Assembly (NCBI GenBank): GCA_944390895.1
Contig: CALXRQ010000006.1
Location: 1-63,189, forward strand
Direction of reading: 5' to 3'
Length of the DNA: 63,189 nt
Source: an uncultured Alphaproteobacteria bacterium
GTDB taxonomy: Bacteria > Pseudomonadota > Alphaproteobacteria > RF32 > CAG-239
The position numbers and the translations under genes were made by a program. The notes beneath the pieces are model-generated. The model was given only the letters and a program-made list of their open reading frames with translations. It did not search any database and was not told the DNA's origin. This document shows, piece by piece, positions 35,776-43,728 of this stretch (the stretch's first letter is position 1; each line of letters opens with the position of its first letter).

Positions 35776-36117
35776 ATGGTAAAAGTTTTAACCGAATTTT
35801 TGGCGGAGAACTGGACTGTTCTTTGCTGCGTCGTTTTTTTTGTGTTTATATCTTTGGTAACGGTTTTAATGTGCCGCAAGAAGAATATTGCAATCTATGT
35901 AGACGCGGAGATTGTTAAAATTGATGACGGCGTTTGCGAGTGCGTTTTCTGGCAGGCCGGAAGAAAAGTGGAAGGATTTATTTGTCCCTGTCTTGATGAA
36001 TTTCGCGTCGGTGACATATTGGAATGCGAAGTCGGCACACAGGACCAGGAATCCGGTTTGTGGGAACTTTTGCCGCTGGCGGTCGTCAGCGGAGAAAATT
36101 TCAAAAAGAAATTATAA
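35776..36117 (+). CDS. Small membrane-anchored protein, paralogue of the 35357 gene
   Basis: A 113-residue protein with one membrane segment (about 13-33), a basic stop-transfer RKK, and a soluble C-terminal domain with three conserved-looking cysteines (CEC and CPC). The order V-A-I-K-D, C-F, V-GF, D, V, C and G--EL matches the preceding gene. No known family is recognised; an OB- or SH3-like barrel is possible. There is no Shine-Dalgarno: the leader ends ACAATTAAATTTTAAGCTT before ATG, almost the same as the leader of the 38786 gene. Confidence 0.6.
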   Translation: MVKVLTEFLAENWTVLCCVVFFVFISLVTVLMCRKKNIAIYVDAEIVKIDDGVCECVFWQAGRKVEGFICPCLDEFRVGDILECEVGTQDQESGLWELLPLAVVSGENFKKKL

Positions 36118-36184
36118 GAAGACAGAGGGCGTTTTTAGATTTGCCATTTTATAATGATTGTTTCCTTCAGCCCTCGGAGGGATG

Positions 36185-36223
36185 AAGGTTCTTTTCTGTG
36201 AAGAAAGGAACCTTTATTTTTTT
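36185..36223 (+). terminator. Terminator after the 35776 gene
   Basis: A stem AAGGTTC/GAACCTT with further TTTC/GAAA pairing and a T-rich tail (TATTTTTTT) ends the small-protein gene before the rplY promoter. Confidence 0.75.
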
Positions 36224-36235
36224 GTTTAAAAATCC

Positions 36236-36305
36236 TTGAAATATATAAATATCTGGTGTAGAAAACAAGTGTTTACGGCGGCACCCCTGGAGGCCGTCGT
36301 GAGTT
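36236..36305 (+). promoter_or_regulatory. rplY promoter and leader hairpin
   Basis: TTGAAA (36236-36241), 17 bases, TAGAAA (36259-36264). The leader then has an 8-bp hairpin (36275-36282 with 36293-36300, 10-base loop) followed by GAGTTTTT. That is terminator-like and could attenuate rplY expression. AAAAGGA lies near the start codon beyond it. Confidence 0.5.
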
Positions 36306-36333
36306 TTTAACCGAATGAAAAGGATTTTATAAA

Positions 36334-36624
36334 ATGTCTGATATTACATTTAATGCAGAAAAACGTGAGAAAGCAGGTAAGGGGGCAGCTCGTGCATGTC
36401 GTCGTGAGGGTCGTGTTCCTGCCGTAATTTATGGCGGCAACAAAGAAGCCGTCATGATCAGCCTGAACCCGGTTGAACTTGAAAAGGCTTTGGATATGGT
36501 CGGCTTTTATGACGCCGATATCGAAATCGTTCTGGATGGCAAAAAACACAGCGTCGTTTGTCAGGACGTGCAGTTCCACCCGGTTTCTGATGCGCCGATC
36601 CACGTTGATTTTCTTCGTAAATAG
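36334..36624 (+). CDS. rplY: 50S ribosomal protein L25, short form
   Basis: A 96-residue L25 that binds 5S rRNA. The N-terminus (REKAGKGAARACRREGRVPAVIYG) is of the CTC type common in Alphaproteobacteria, but the protein ends at HVDFLRK, where longer CTC proteins continue into a second beta domain of about 100 residues. It is therefore a domain-reduced form of E. coli size. It precedes pth and ychF, a widespread order. Confidence 0.93.
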   Translation: MSDITFNAEKREKAGKGAARACRREGRVPAVIYGGNKEAVMISLNPVELEKALDMVGFYDADIEIVLDGKKHSVVCQDVQFHPVSDAPIHVDFLRK

Positions 36625-36650
36625 TTTTAAGTTATAGCAAATGTTTTAAG

Positions 36651-36697
36651 AGCGAAAAAATTCAGGCCGTTCGGCCGCAGAGTTTTTTCGCTTTTTT
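36651..36697 (+). terminator. Terminator after rplY
   Basis: A 10-bp stem AGCGAAAAAA/TTTTTTCGCT encloses a small GGCC-gttc-GGCC hairpin, and T5 follows. It separates rplY from pth. Confidence 0.8.
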
Positions 36698-36728
36698 GTG
36701 ATTTGTTTCAAAGAGAGATTTTTATAAG

Positions 36729-37301
36729 ATGTTTTTGATTGTGGGTTTGGGTAATCCCGGTGCGGAGTATGACAAAACAAGGCATAATGTCGGTTTTATG
36801 GCGGCAGACGTCATTGCGGCGAAGTATGGTTTCGGTACGGCTCGCGCCAAGTTTGACGGACTGATTTCCGAGGGCGGCATCGCCGGAGAAAAAGTTTATC
36901 TGCTCAAGCCGCAGACTTATATGAACCTGTCGGGAAACGCAGTGGTGAAGGCGGCAATTTTTTATAAAATTCTGCCGCAGAATATTATTGTCATTCATGA
37001 CGATATGGATTTGCCGGTCGGTAAAGTTAAGGCCAAAACCGGCGGCGGTGCAGGCGGTCATAACGGATTGAAGTCAATTGACGCTGCGGTGACGCCGAAT
37101 TATCACCGTATTCGAATCGGCGTCGGACATCCGCAAGGGAGCGGAGAAGCAGTGGTGAATCATGTGCTTTCGCGTTTTTCCAAGACAGATGCGGAAGTGA
37201 TTGACAGCGAACTGGAGCTGATTGCCGAGCAAGTTGGCGTTTTGATTAAAGACGGCATGGAAGCATTTTCGGGCCGTCTCGGAATGCTGCTGAAGAAATA
37301 A
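36729..37301 (+). CDS. pth: Peptidyl-tRNA hydrolase
   Basis: A 190-residue Pth that frees tRNA from aborted peptidyl-tRNA. Catalytic His19 lies in TRHNVGF, and GLGNPG, PQTYMNLSG and HDDMDLP are all present. Length is normal. AAAGAGAG precedes the ATG by about ten bases. A terminator-like hairpin after it contains the ribosome site of ychF. Confidence 0.96.
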   Translation: MFLIVGLGNPGAEYDKTRHNVGFMAADVIAAKYGFGTARAKFDGLISEGGIAGEKVYLLKPQTYMNLSGNAVVKAAIFYKILPQNIIVIHDDMDLPVGKVKAKTGGGAGGHNGLKSIDAAVTPNYHRIRIGVGHPQGSGEAVVNHVLSRFSKTDAEVIDSELELIAEQVGVLIKDGMEAFSGRLGMLLKK

Positions 37302-37333
37302 AGCTTGAAAATGCACCCGGGATAGGCTAAAAG

Positions 37334-37371
37334 ACTCCTCAAGCAAATACTTAATTTTGAGGAGTTTTTTT
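37334..37371 (+). promoter_or_regulatory. Terminator-like hairpin carrying the ychF ribosome site
   Basis: A perfect 9-bp stem ACTCCTCAA (37334-37342) / TTGAGGAGT (37357-37365), 14-base loop, T5 and then the ychF ATG at 37372. The right arm contains GAGGAG, the only Shine-Dalgarno of ychF. The element can act as the pth terminator and can also block ychF translation when folded. Confidence 0.7.
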
Positions 37372-38481
37372 ATGGGTTTTAATTGCGGAATCGTGGGTTT
37401 GCCGAATGTGGGCAAATCGACTTTGTTTAACGCTTTGACGCAAACCATTGCGGCGCAGGCGGCAAATTTTCCTTTTTGTACGATTGAGCCGAATACCGGA
37501 CGCGTTGCCGTGCCGGACAAGCGTCTGGACAAACTGGTCGAGATGGTGCAGCCGAAGTCGGTGGTGCCGACGCAGCTTGAGTTTGTGGATATTGCCGGTC
37601 TGGTTAAGGGCGCTTCTAAAGGCGAAGGGCTGGGGAACCAGTTTTTGGCCAATATTCGTGAGACTGACGCGATTATTCATGTTTTGAGGTGTTTTGAAGA
37701 TGACAATATTACGCATGTCGAGGGCTCGGTCGATCCGATCCGCGATGCCGAAATCGTTGAAACCGAATTGATGATTGCCGATCTGGATTCATTGGAGAAG
37801 CGTTTTGATCAGGCTCAGAAAAAAGCCAAGGGCGGCGATAAAGAGGCTATTGTCAATGTTGCGGTCATGGGGCCGGTCATTGAAGCGTTGAAGGCCGGAA
37901 AACCGGCCCGGGTTGCAGCGCCGGATGCCGCAAACAAAGATGCGGTCAAAGCATATAAGATGTTGCAGCTCTTGACGTCAAAGCCGGTTTTGTATGTTTG
38001 CAATGTTGATGAGAATTCTGCGGCGGAAGGAAATGAGTTTTCGAAACGGGTTTTTGAAAAAGCCGCAAAAGAACATGCCGGAGCCGTGGTTATTTCCGCG
38101 GCAATCGAATCGGAAGTTGCACAGTTGGAAGCGGAAGAGGAAAAGAAAGAGTTTCTGGCTTCTCTGGGGTTGGAGGAATCCGGTTTGTCCAAGATTATCC
38201 GCGCCGGTTATGACTTGCTGGGACTGCAAACGTATTTTACCTGCGGGCCGAAGGAAGTTCGCGCCTGGACGTTTTTGAAGGGTTCCAAAGCTCCGCAGTG
38301 TGCCGGGATTATTCATTCGGATTTTGAACGCGGGTTTATTCGGGCTGAGACCATATCTTATGACGATTTTGTTGCTCTGGGTGGTGAACAGGCCTGCAAA
38401 GAAGCCGGCAAAATGCGCTCCGAAGGCAAGGATTATACAGTTCAGGACGGGGATATATTAGAGTTTCTTTTTAACGTTTAA
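37372..38481 (+). CDS. ychF: Redox-regulated ATPase/GTPase YchF (OLA1 family)
   Basis: A 369-residue Obg-family P-loop protein of universal distribution. G1 is GLPNVGKST (residues about 9-17), the G3 segment [10 protein letters not shown] follows, then a coiled-coil region and a C-terminal TGS domain ([11 protein letters not shown] to [11 protein letters not shown]). YchF binds ATP rather than GTP and associates with ribosomes. The ATG at 37372 follows GAGGAG inside a hairpin. Element E follows the stop. Confidence 0.95.
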   Translation: MGFNCGIVGLPNVGKSTLFNALTQTIAAQAANFPFCTIEPNTGRVAVPDKRLDKLVEMVQPKSVVPTQLEFVDIAGLVKGASKGEGLGNQFLANIRETDAIIHVLRCFEDDNITHVEGSVDPIRDAEIVETELMIADLDSLEKRFDQAQKKAKGGDKEAIVNVAVMGPVIEALKAGKPARVAAPDAANKDAVKAYKMLQLLTSKPVLYVCNVDENSAAEGNEFSKRVFEKAAKEHAGAVVISAAIESEVAQLEAEEEKKEFLASLGLEESGLSKIIRAGYDLLGLQTYFTCGPKEVRAWTFLKGSKAPQCAGIIHSDFERGFIRAETISYDDFVALGGEQACKEAGKMRSEGKDYTVQDGDILEFLFNV

Positions 38482-38615
38482 AACGCCTCTCCGTTCTGTG
38501 TAAACCTAATACAGATATAGTGGATAAATGGTTCGGTTATGTATCTTTATATACACGCCCTCGCCATTTTCCTAAAATCTTATTATCTTTCTCACAGAAC
38601 GGAGGCGTTATTTTT
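38481..38615. repeat. Palindromic element copy E nested in an outer terminator-like stem
   Basis: Core 38506-38595 (90 bp) is homologous to copy A at 12868: CTAATACAG start, GGATAA, stem AAATGG/CCATTT in place of AACCGG/CCGGTT, core TGTAT-cttta(t)-ATACA, and tail TTATTAT-TTT-CTCAC. The whole core sits inside long arms ACGCCTctCCGTTCTGTG (from 38482) and CACAGAACGGAGGCGT (38593-38608), followed by TTATTTTTT. The arms look like a ychF terminator stem into whose loop the element was placed. Confidence 0.8.
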
Positions 38616-38696
38616 TATTTTAGGTACTTTTCCCCTGAACTTCTGTTATTTGTCTCATTCTCCGTGTTTTTTTCTGAAAAAATATTTAGCCAAAAT

Positions 38697-38725
38697 TTGA
38701 CAACAATAGAAATTTGTGGTAAAAG
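38697..38725 (+). promoter_or_regulatory. Predicted promoter of the 38786 gene
   Basis: TTGACA (38697-38702), 17 bases, TAAAAG (38720-38725). The leader that follows is AT-rich, without a Shine-Dalgarno, and ends ACAATTAAATTTTAGCGCAT before ATG. Confidence 0.6.
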
Positions 38726-38785
38726 AATCTTTATCTAAGCAGATATTAAGAAATAATTTTGTTTTACAATTAAATTTTAGCGCAT

Positions 38786-39304
38786 ATGGGATTAACAGAA
38801 AGAGAAGAACAAGTACAAGATCAGATTATCGAAGTATTTTCTGATTTGAGTGGTTTACGCGGCGGCATTGAAGGCGATACGGTCGTCTATGAGAAAAACG
38901 CCATGGGCTTGTTCATCAAACTTTGCGAAGTTTTTGCGGTGAAGGCTCATTTCCAGCACGGTTTGGTGACCATTGAAGATTACAGTCACCATTTTCTGTG
39001 GCTTTTGGACAAGAAAGCGGAACAGCTGCGTCTTTTTTATCCGGGGCTGCAAGCTTTTGTTCAGGAAAAAGTCGGTGTCTGGTATGATTTGGACGAGATT
39101 TTGTTCGGCGAATATCTTCCGGTGTCGGAAGAGCCGGTACAGCGCCTTCGCGAGGTGATGAGCTACGAACTAAAGCTCGGAAAGCTTAAAAACCAAATCC
39201 GCAACCGGTATGGGTATTTCCGAGACAACACGGATTTTTCTCATGCGCGGACGTTGAGAAAAATAGGAGAAATAATATTCTGGCCACATTACCGGGCAGA
39301 ATAA
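38786..39304 (+). CDS. Unknown soluble helical protein
   Basis: A 172-residue protein with no signal peptide or membrane segment and no family that I recognise. It looks largely helical, with an acidic first half (EREEQVQDQIIEVF) and a basic C-terminus (NRYGYF, TLRKIGEIIFWPHY). It stands alone between its own promoter and a strong terminator. Its leader is nearly the same as that of the 35776 gene, suggesting shared regulation. The start is the ATG at 38786; no better one is seen. Confidence 0.6.
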   Translation: MGLTEREEQVQDQIIEVFSDLSGLRGGIEGDTVVYEKNAMGLFIKLCEVFAVKAHFQHGLVTIEDYSHHFLWLLDKKAEQLRLFYPGLQAFVQEKVGVWYDLDEILFGEYLPVSEEPVQRLREVMSYELKLGKLKNQIRNRYGYFRDNTDFSHARTLRKIGEIIFWPHYRAE

Positions 39305-39322
39305 GTTTTTCAAGACGAGATT

Positions 39323-39359
39323 AAAAAAAGGGGATTGCCATTGGCAATCTCCTTTTTTT
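39323..39359 (+). terminator. Terminator after the 38786 gene
   Basis: A 17-bp A/T-flanked stem around GGGGATTGCC/GGCAATCTCC with a 3-base loop and T7 tail. Confidence 0.85.
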
Positions 39360-39421
39360 ATTGCCGGAAAGAAGTTTTGGGTGTAGGAAAGCAACAATGA
39401 CAGATTTAAGGAGTTTATGAT

Positions 39422-39898
39422 ATGCGACTGGCATTGTTTCAACCCGATATTCCGCAAAACACAGGGACACTGCTGCGTTTGGGCGCCTGTCTGGACGTGG
39501 AGCTTGACATTATCGAACCCTGCGGTTTTATTTTTTCGGAACGTACGTTAAAACGTTCGGGCATGGATTATCTGGATATGGTAAAATATCGTCGGCATAA
39601 TTCATGGTATGATTTTCTGGAATATCGGAAAAATCATCCGGAGACTTATGGCCGTTTGGTGCTGCTGACGACGCATGCGACGGAACCTTATTATGATTTT
39701 AAATTTGAGGCCAATGATATAATTTTGATGGGGCGGGAGAGCGCCGGCGTGCCGCAGGAAGTGCATGATACGGTTGATGCAAGGTTGCTGATACCGATGA
39801 ACGAGAAGGCGCGCTCAATCAATGTGGCCGTGTCTGCCGTGATGGCGATCGGGGAGTGTCTGCGCCAAACCGGCGGGTTTCCTGCAATTGGAGGTTAG
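39422..39898 (+). CDS. trmL: tRNA (cytidine/uridine-34-2'-O)-methyltransferase TrmL
   Basis: A 158-residue minimal SPOUT methyltransferase that methylates the wobble ribose of leucine tRNAs. The family segments FQPDIPQNTGTLLRLGACL, LMGRESAGVP and IPMNEKARSINVAVSAVM form the trefoil knot that binds S-adenosylmethionine. Length is typical. It is a single gene: a terminator precedes and another follows. AAGGAG lies upstream of the ATG. Confidence 0.93.
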   Translation: MRLALFQPDIPQNTGTLLRLGACLDVELDIIEPCGFIFSERTLKRSGMDYLDMVKYRRHNSWYDFLEYRKNHPETYGRLVLLTTHATEPYYDFKFEANDIILMGRESAGVPQEVHDTVDARLLIPMNEKARSINVAVSAVMAIGECLRQTGGFPAIGG

Positions 39899-39912
39899 GC
39901 TGAAGACATAAG

Positions 39913-39938
39913 AAAGCCCCGTGTTTCCGGGGCTTTTT
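39913..39938. terminator. Terminator between trmL and the 39941 gene
   Basis: A stem AAAGCCCCG/CGGGGCTTT with a 6-base loop and T5. It serves trmL on the plus strand and probably the convergent gene on the minus strand. Confidence 0.8.
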
Positions 39939-39940
39939 CA

Positions 39941-41158
39941 TTATTTGCTTTTGTTTGCACGGGCATTTCTCAGAGCTATCTGCTCCGGCGTCAGCCCGGT
40001 ATGGTTGCGGTCAATTGCCCTCCAGTCGTTTTTAGCCTGGTGTTTTTCGTCCTTGGACGGATCACGTTCGGTCACGCCGTGTCCGCGGGCGATGTTTTTG
40101 AGCGAATGAATGGTGTAGGAAGTTAATCCGCCTTTTACGCTTTTCTGCATTTCAGGAGACATTTTTTTGGCGGTTTCGGTTACTTCTTTATAAGAAGGAG
40201 CATTGTCCAGAGCAAAACTGCCGCTTTTGATGTCTTCTCCCATGACGTTCATCAGAGCAGCCGTGTAAACGGCTTTTTCTTCCGGTGATTTAAGCGGGGC
40301 AAAGTCAAATTTCTTTTCGCCTTTGGCTTGCAGATCTTTTACGGCTTTTTCCGCTTTTTGATAGGCTTCGGTTGCAGGGTTTTGTTTTTCTCCCTTGTCT
40401 TTTTCTTCTTTTGGTTTGTTTTCTTTTTCCGGTTGTTTCGGTGTTTGGCTTTTTTCGGCGTTTTTCATGGCCGCTTCAACGGCCTGCTGCAATTCTTTGG
40501 GCCAGCTTTTCATTTCTTCGGCCGACGGCGGATTGACGATATGCAGTTCCGGATCTTTAAGACAGGCCAGCATCAGGTTGGCCTTGAATGACGGAGACAT
40601 ATTTTCGCCGAATTCGATGTCGGGGCCGTTGGCTTTGGCGTTTTTCAATATTTCGGCAAAGACTTCGGGCGAAGGCACGCCGCCGTTCGGTCCTTTGACG
40701 GAAAGGTCACGGGGGCTGTTGTAGGAAACTTCGGTGGCCTGTTCGATTTCTTTCTGGTTTGCCCCCTGCTCAAAAATGTGAAAAGAGAGACTGCCGGTAT
40801 TGCTCGGATCGGCAAATTCTTTAATTTCCTTACCGTTTTTGGAAGCCCATTCTTTCCATTCGCTTAAAAGGGCTTCTTTCCAATCCCCGTTACCGGCGGG
40901 AGCGGGCGCGTCTTCGGTTTTCTGAGCAGAACCGCCTTCCTTGATTACAGTGGGGGCTTTGTCTTTATTTTCTTTGTCTTTTTCTTTATTTTGGGTCGCG
41001 GCGTCTTTTTTCTGTTTCCATTCTTCGGAGAACTTTTCGTATCCGTCGTAAGCTTTTTTATATTCGTCGCTTTGAGCATCCATTTTTTTGAAATCGTCAA
41101 GAGAAATGCCTTTGCCGTTCAGAAATTCGGTTAAGCATTCGTCATTCATATCAGCCAT
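39941..41158 (-). CDS. Large hydrophilic protein of unknown function
   Basis: A 405-residue, very hydrophilic protein rich in Lys, Glu, Ala and Pro with no signal peptide or membrane segment. Two low-complexity linkers (about 45-85, NKEKDKENKDK; and about 240-265, KQPEKENKPKEEKDKG) separate an N-terminal region, a central domain (about 90-235) and a C-terminal helical domain (about 265-385). No family is recognised. The layout of small domains joined by charged linkers is seen in host-directed or scaffold proteins, but nothing here proves export. It is isolated, with a terminator at its 3' end and GGAGAG before the ATG. Confidence 0.65.
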   Translation of the reverse strand: MADMNDECLTEFLNGKGISLDDFKKMDAQSDEYKKAYDGYEKFSEEWKQKKDAATQNKEKDKENKDKAPTVIKEGGSAQKTEDAPAPAGNGDWKEALLSEWKEWASKNGKEIKEFADPSNTGSLSFHIFEQGANQKEIEQATEVSYNSPRDLSVKGPNGGVPSPEVFAEILKNAKANGPDIEFGENMSPSFKANLMLACLKDPELHIVNPPSAEEMKSWPKELQQAVEAAMKNAEKSQTPKQPEKENKPKEEKDKGEKQNPATEAYQKAEKAVKDLQAKGEKKFDFAPLKSPEEKAVYTAALMNVMGEDIKSGSFALDNAPSYKEVTETAKKMSPEMQKSVKGGLTSYTIHSLKNIARGHGVTERDPSKDEKHQAKNDWRAIDRNHTGLTPEQIALRNARANKSK

Positions 41159-41255
41159 CTTTTCTCTCCAGAGTTTTAATCTTATTAACTCAAATATAAC
41201 ATAATTTTTTTGTTTTGTCTATTTTTTTGTTTACTTTCATAGAAGTTTAACAAAG

Positions 41256-41969
41256 TCAGAACAAGCGAGCAAATTGTTCCGGCGAATCGGGCAGGAGATA
41301 AGGATTGCACTTTTTTTCGAGACCGAGCGGCACCGGTGAAACCGGAAATCCCCGGGCAATTTGGGCGCGGGCATTTTGAACGTATTGTTTCAGTGCGGCG
41401 TCGTCCCGGACAAAATGTTCGGCCATCGGCACCGCCTGCAGCGTATATTCGTGCCCCGGGTAGAACAGAACGTCGTCGGGCAGAGCTTTAATCTTGCTTA
41501 GGGCGTCGAACATTTGTTCGACGCTGCCTTCAAACAATCCTCCGATACAGAGGTTAAACAACGTGTCTCCGGTAAACAAAGCCTTATCGGCCTTAAAATA
41601 CCAAAGAATGTGGTTTTGCGTGTGCGCGGAAACGTCAATGATGTCGGCGACAGAATTGCCGAGACTGAAAGTTTTTCCCGGGACAACGCCAAGGTCAAAA
41701 CCGGGAATGCGTTCCGCGTCGGCTTGACAGGCAATAATCCGGCTGCCGTAAAGCTTTTTTAATTCCAGATTGCCGTCGGTATGGTCAAAGTGATGATGCG
41801 TATTGAAAATATAGTCGGGTTTGAGATTCATTTCCGCGCATTTGGCGATAATCGGCGCGGTTTCCGATGGGTCAACGACAGCGGAGATGCCGGTGTCGCG
41901 GTCAACCAGAATGTAGGACAGGTTGTCCATGTAGCCGACGCGGCAGGGGACGGTGCAGATATCAAGCAT
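41256..41969 (-). CDS. gloB: Hydroxyacylglutathione hydrolase (glyoxalase II)
   Basis: A 237-residue metallo-beta-lactamase-fold hydrolase. The binuclear metal motif THHHFDHTDG is near residue 57, and GDTLF and GHEY supply further ligands. It hydrolyses S-lactoylglutathione in methylglyoxal detoxification, implying a glutathione-using cell. Its ATG shares a base with the stop codon of the upstream HD-GYP gene (TAATG). C-terminal KCNPYL is typical for glyoxalase II. Confidence 0.9.
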   Translation of the reverse strand: MLDICTVPCRVGYMDNLSYILVDRDTGISAVVDPSETAPIIAKCAEMNLKPDYIFNTHHHFDHTDGNLELKKLYGSRIIACQADAERIPGFDLGVVPGKTFSLGNSVADIIDVSAHTQNHILWYFKADKALFTGDTLFNLCIGGLFEGSVEQMFDALSKIKALPDDVLFYPGHEYTLQAVPMAEHFVRDDAALKQYVQNARAQIARGFPVSPVPLGLEKKCNPYLLPDSPEQFARLF

Positions 41970-43651
41970 TACAGATAATCCTCGGGGTTTAATTCATCAA
42001 TCTGGGCGGGGTCGACATATTGTTCGGCGTAGTCTTTATATACGCCGGAACGAATGAATACTTCGTATAAATCAGGATCGATATGGCCGTTGTTTTTCAT
42101 GGACTGCATAATAGAGAGAACCTGAGAGAGCTTTTTGGGCTCCTTGTAAGGACGGTCATTGGCGGTGAGCGCTTCAAAAATGTCGGCAATGGCCATGATT
42201 TTGGCGGGAATCGACATTTGGTCGCCGGTCAGTCCGTTGGGGTAGCCCTTGCCGTCAACACGTTCGTGATGTGCGCCGGCATATTCGACAACGTTTGAAA
42301 GCTCTTTGGGAAACGGCAGCGCTTTTAACATATCGATCGTGACAACAATGTGTTCGTTGATTTTTTCCCGTTCTTCCTTGTTAATGGTGCCGTTGCGGAC
42401 TTTAAGATTGTACAGTTCGCCGCGGTTGTATTGTCCGAAAAGATGGTCTTCCCGGTTTTGCAGCAGGTTTTCGTAGCCGGGTTTGTCCGCAGCCTGTTTG
42501 TCGGAAATCAGGTCGCGTTCTGCCCAGGAAATGCCTTTCAGACGACTGAAGTAGCGGACAAACTGTTTTTGCGCAACGGTTTCGAGAGCCTTGATGTCTT
42601 CGTCGCTTAAGGGAACGTCACCGGTATTGCAGCGAGCGACCAAATCAAAGTCTTTTTCAAGCTGGCGGAGTTTGGCCACAAACTCGTTTTGCAGTTCTTC
42701 TTTGGAAGCAACGTTGGCCAGACGTTTTTTCAGGTATTCGATATGCGCGTCGCGGCGCAGGATTTCAAAACGATCGCGGATTTCGTGAATGCGGTTGTTG
42801 ATGGTCTCCAACTTGGTGGCTTTGTCAACAATATATTCCGGCGTGGTTACCTTGCCGCAGTCGTGCAGCCAGGAGGCAATGTTTAAGGCGTACCAGTCGT
42901 CATTGCTCATTTCGAACTTTTTGAGCGGGCCGGTTTCTTCTTGTACGGCCGCGGTGGCGAGCATTCGGGCAATAACGGGAACGCGCTGACAGTGCGCGCC
43001 GGTGTATGGCGATTTGGCATCAATGGCGCGGGCCAAAACTTCAATGAAAGATTCAAGCAGACGGCCATAGTCTTCGCTTAGTTTGCGGTTTTCCAGAACC
43101 AGTGAGGCAAGGTTGCAGACCGCTATGATGTCTTCCTGCATTCCGCTGGTGAACGTGATGTTTTTGCCTTTGGCGTCTTTGGGATTGACAAACTGCACCA
43201 CGCCGACAACAGTTCCCTTGCGGTTGGTCAGCGGAACAGACAGGCAGGTGACGGAAACATAGTCGTTAAGAGCGTCGTAGTTGGCAAAAAAGTGGTTGTC
43301 GATTTCTTTGTTTTCGTAAATGCTGGGCAGGTTGATTATTTCGTTATTGAAAGCCGATATTTCCACGGCAGACTTGCCGGAGGGGCTGCGGCCGGTTTCG
43401 CTGAATACGGGTGCGGTGTATACGTTGTTGTCAAAACCGAACTTGTAGCTGTTCAGTTTGGTATTGTAGCTGTATTCGAGACTGAGAAATTTGTCATCGT
43501 TGAAAGTATAGAAAAAAGCGGCTTCGGCAGAACAGACGCGGCCGGCCAGACGGATAATCCGTTCAATAACGGCCATATAATCGGTTGATTGGGCTATCTC
43601 GGAATTGATGTCCAATAACTCGGCCAGAATTGAGGGATCATTTGTCTGCAA
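41969..43651 (-). CDS. GAF/HD-GYP-domain phosphodiesterase-like protein
   Basis: A 560-residue cytosolic signalling protein. Residues about 20-190 form a GAF sensor. The HD-GYP domain begins at TGAHCQRV (His220), has the HD pair at 263-264 (LHDCGK) and the full HHERVDGKGYP signature at 461-471, so cyclic-di-GMP hydrolysis is plausible. About 135 extra residues, partly coiled (DRFEILRRDAHIEYLKKR), separate the HD pair from the GYP signature, far more than usual. It is co-transcribed with gloB. No GGDEF gene is in the window. Confidence 0.85.
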   Translation of the reverse strand: MQTNDPSILAELLDINSEIAQSTDYMAVIERIIRLAGRVCSAEAAFFYTFNDDKFLSLEYSYNTKLNSYKFGFDNNVYTAPVFSETGRSPSGKSAVEISAFNNEIINLPSIYENKEIDNHFFANYDALNDYVSVTCLSVPLTNRKGTVVGVVQFVNPKDAKGKNITFTSGMQEDIIAVCNLASLVLENRKLSEDYGRLLESFIEVLARAIDAKSPYTGAHCQRVPVIARMLATAAVQEETGPLKKFEMSNDDWYALNIASWLHDCGKVTTPEYIVDKATKLETINNRIHEIRDRFEILRRDAHIEYLKKRLANVASKEELQNEFVAKLRQLEKDFDLVARCNTGDVPLSDEDIKALETVAQKQFVRYFSRLKGISWAERDLISDKQAADKPGYENLLQNREDHLFGQYNRGELYNLKVRNGTINKEEREKINEHIVVTIDMLKALPFPKELSNVVEYAGAHHERVDGKGYPNGLTGDQMSIPAKIMAIADIFEALTANDRPYKEPKKLSQVLSIMQSMKNNGHIDPDLYEVFIRSGVYKDYAEQYVDPAQIDELNPEDYL

Positions 43652-43728
43652 GGTCGTTTTCCTTAATAAAATTCGTAATTGTACAGACTATAATACATAA
43701 TAAATGTTAACAAAAAGACAAAAACAGT

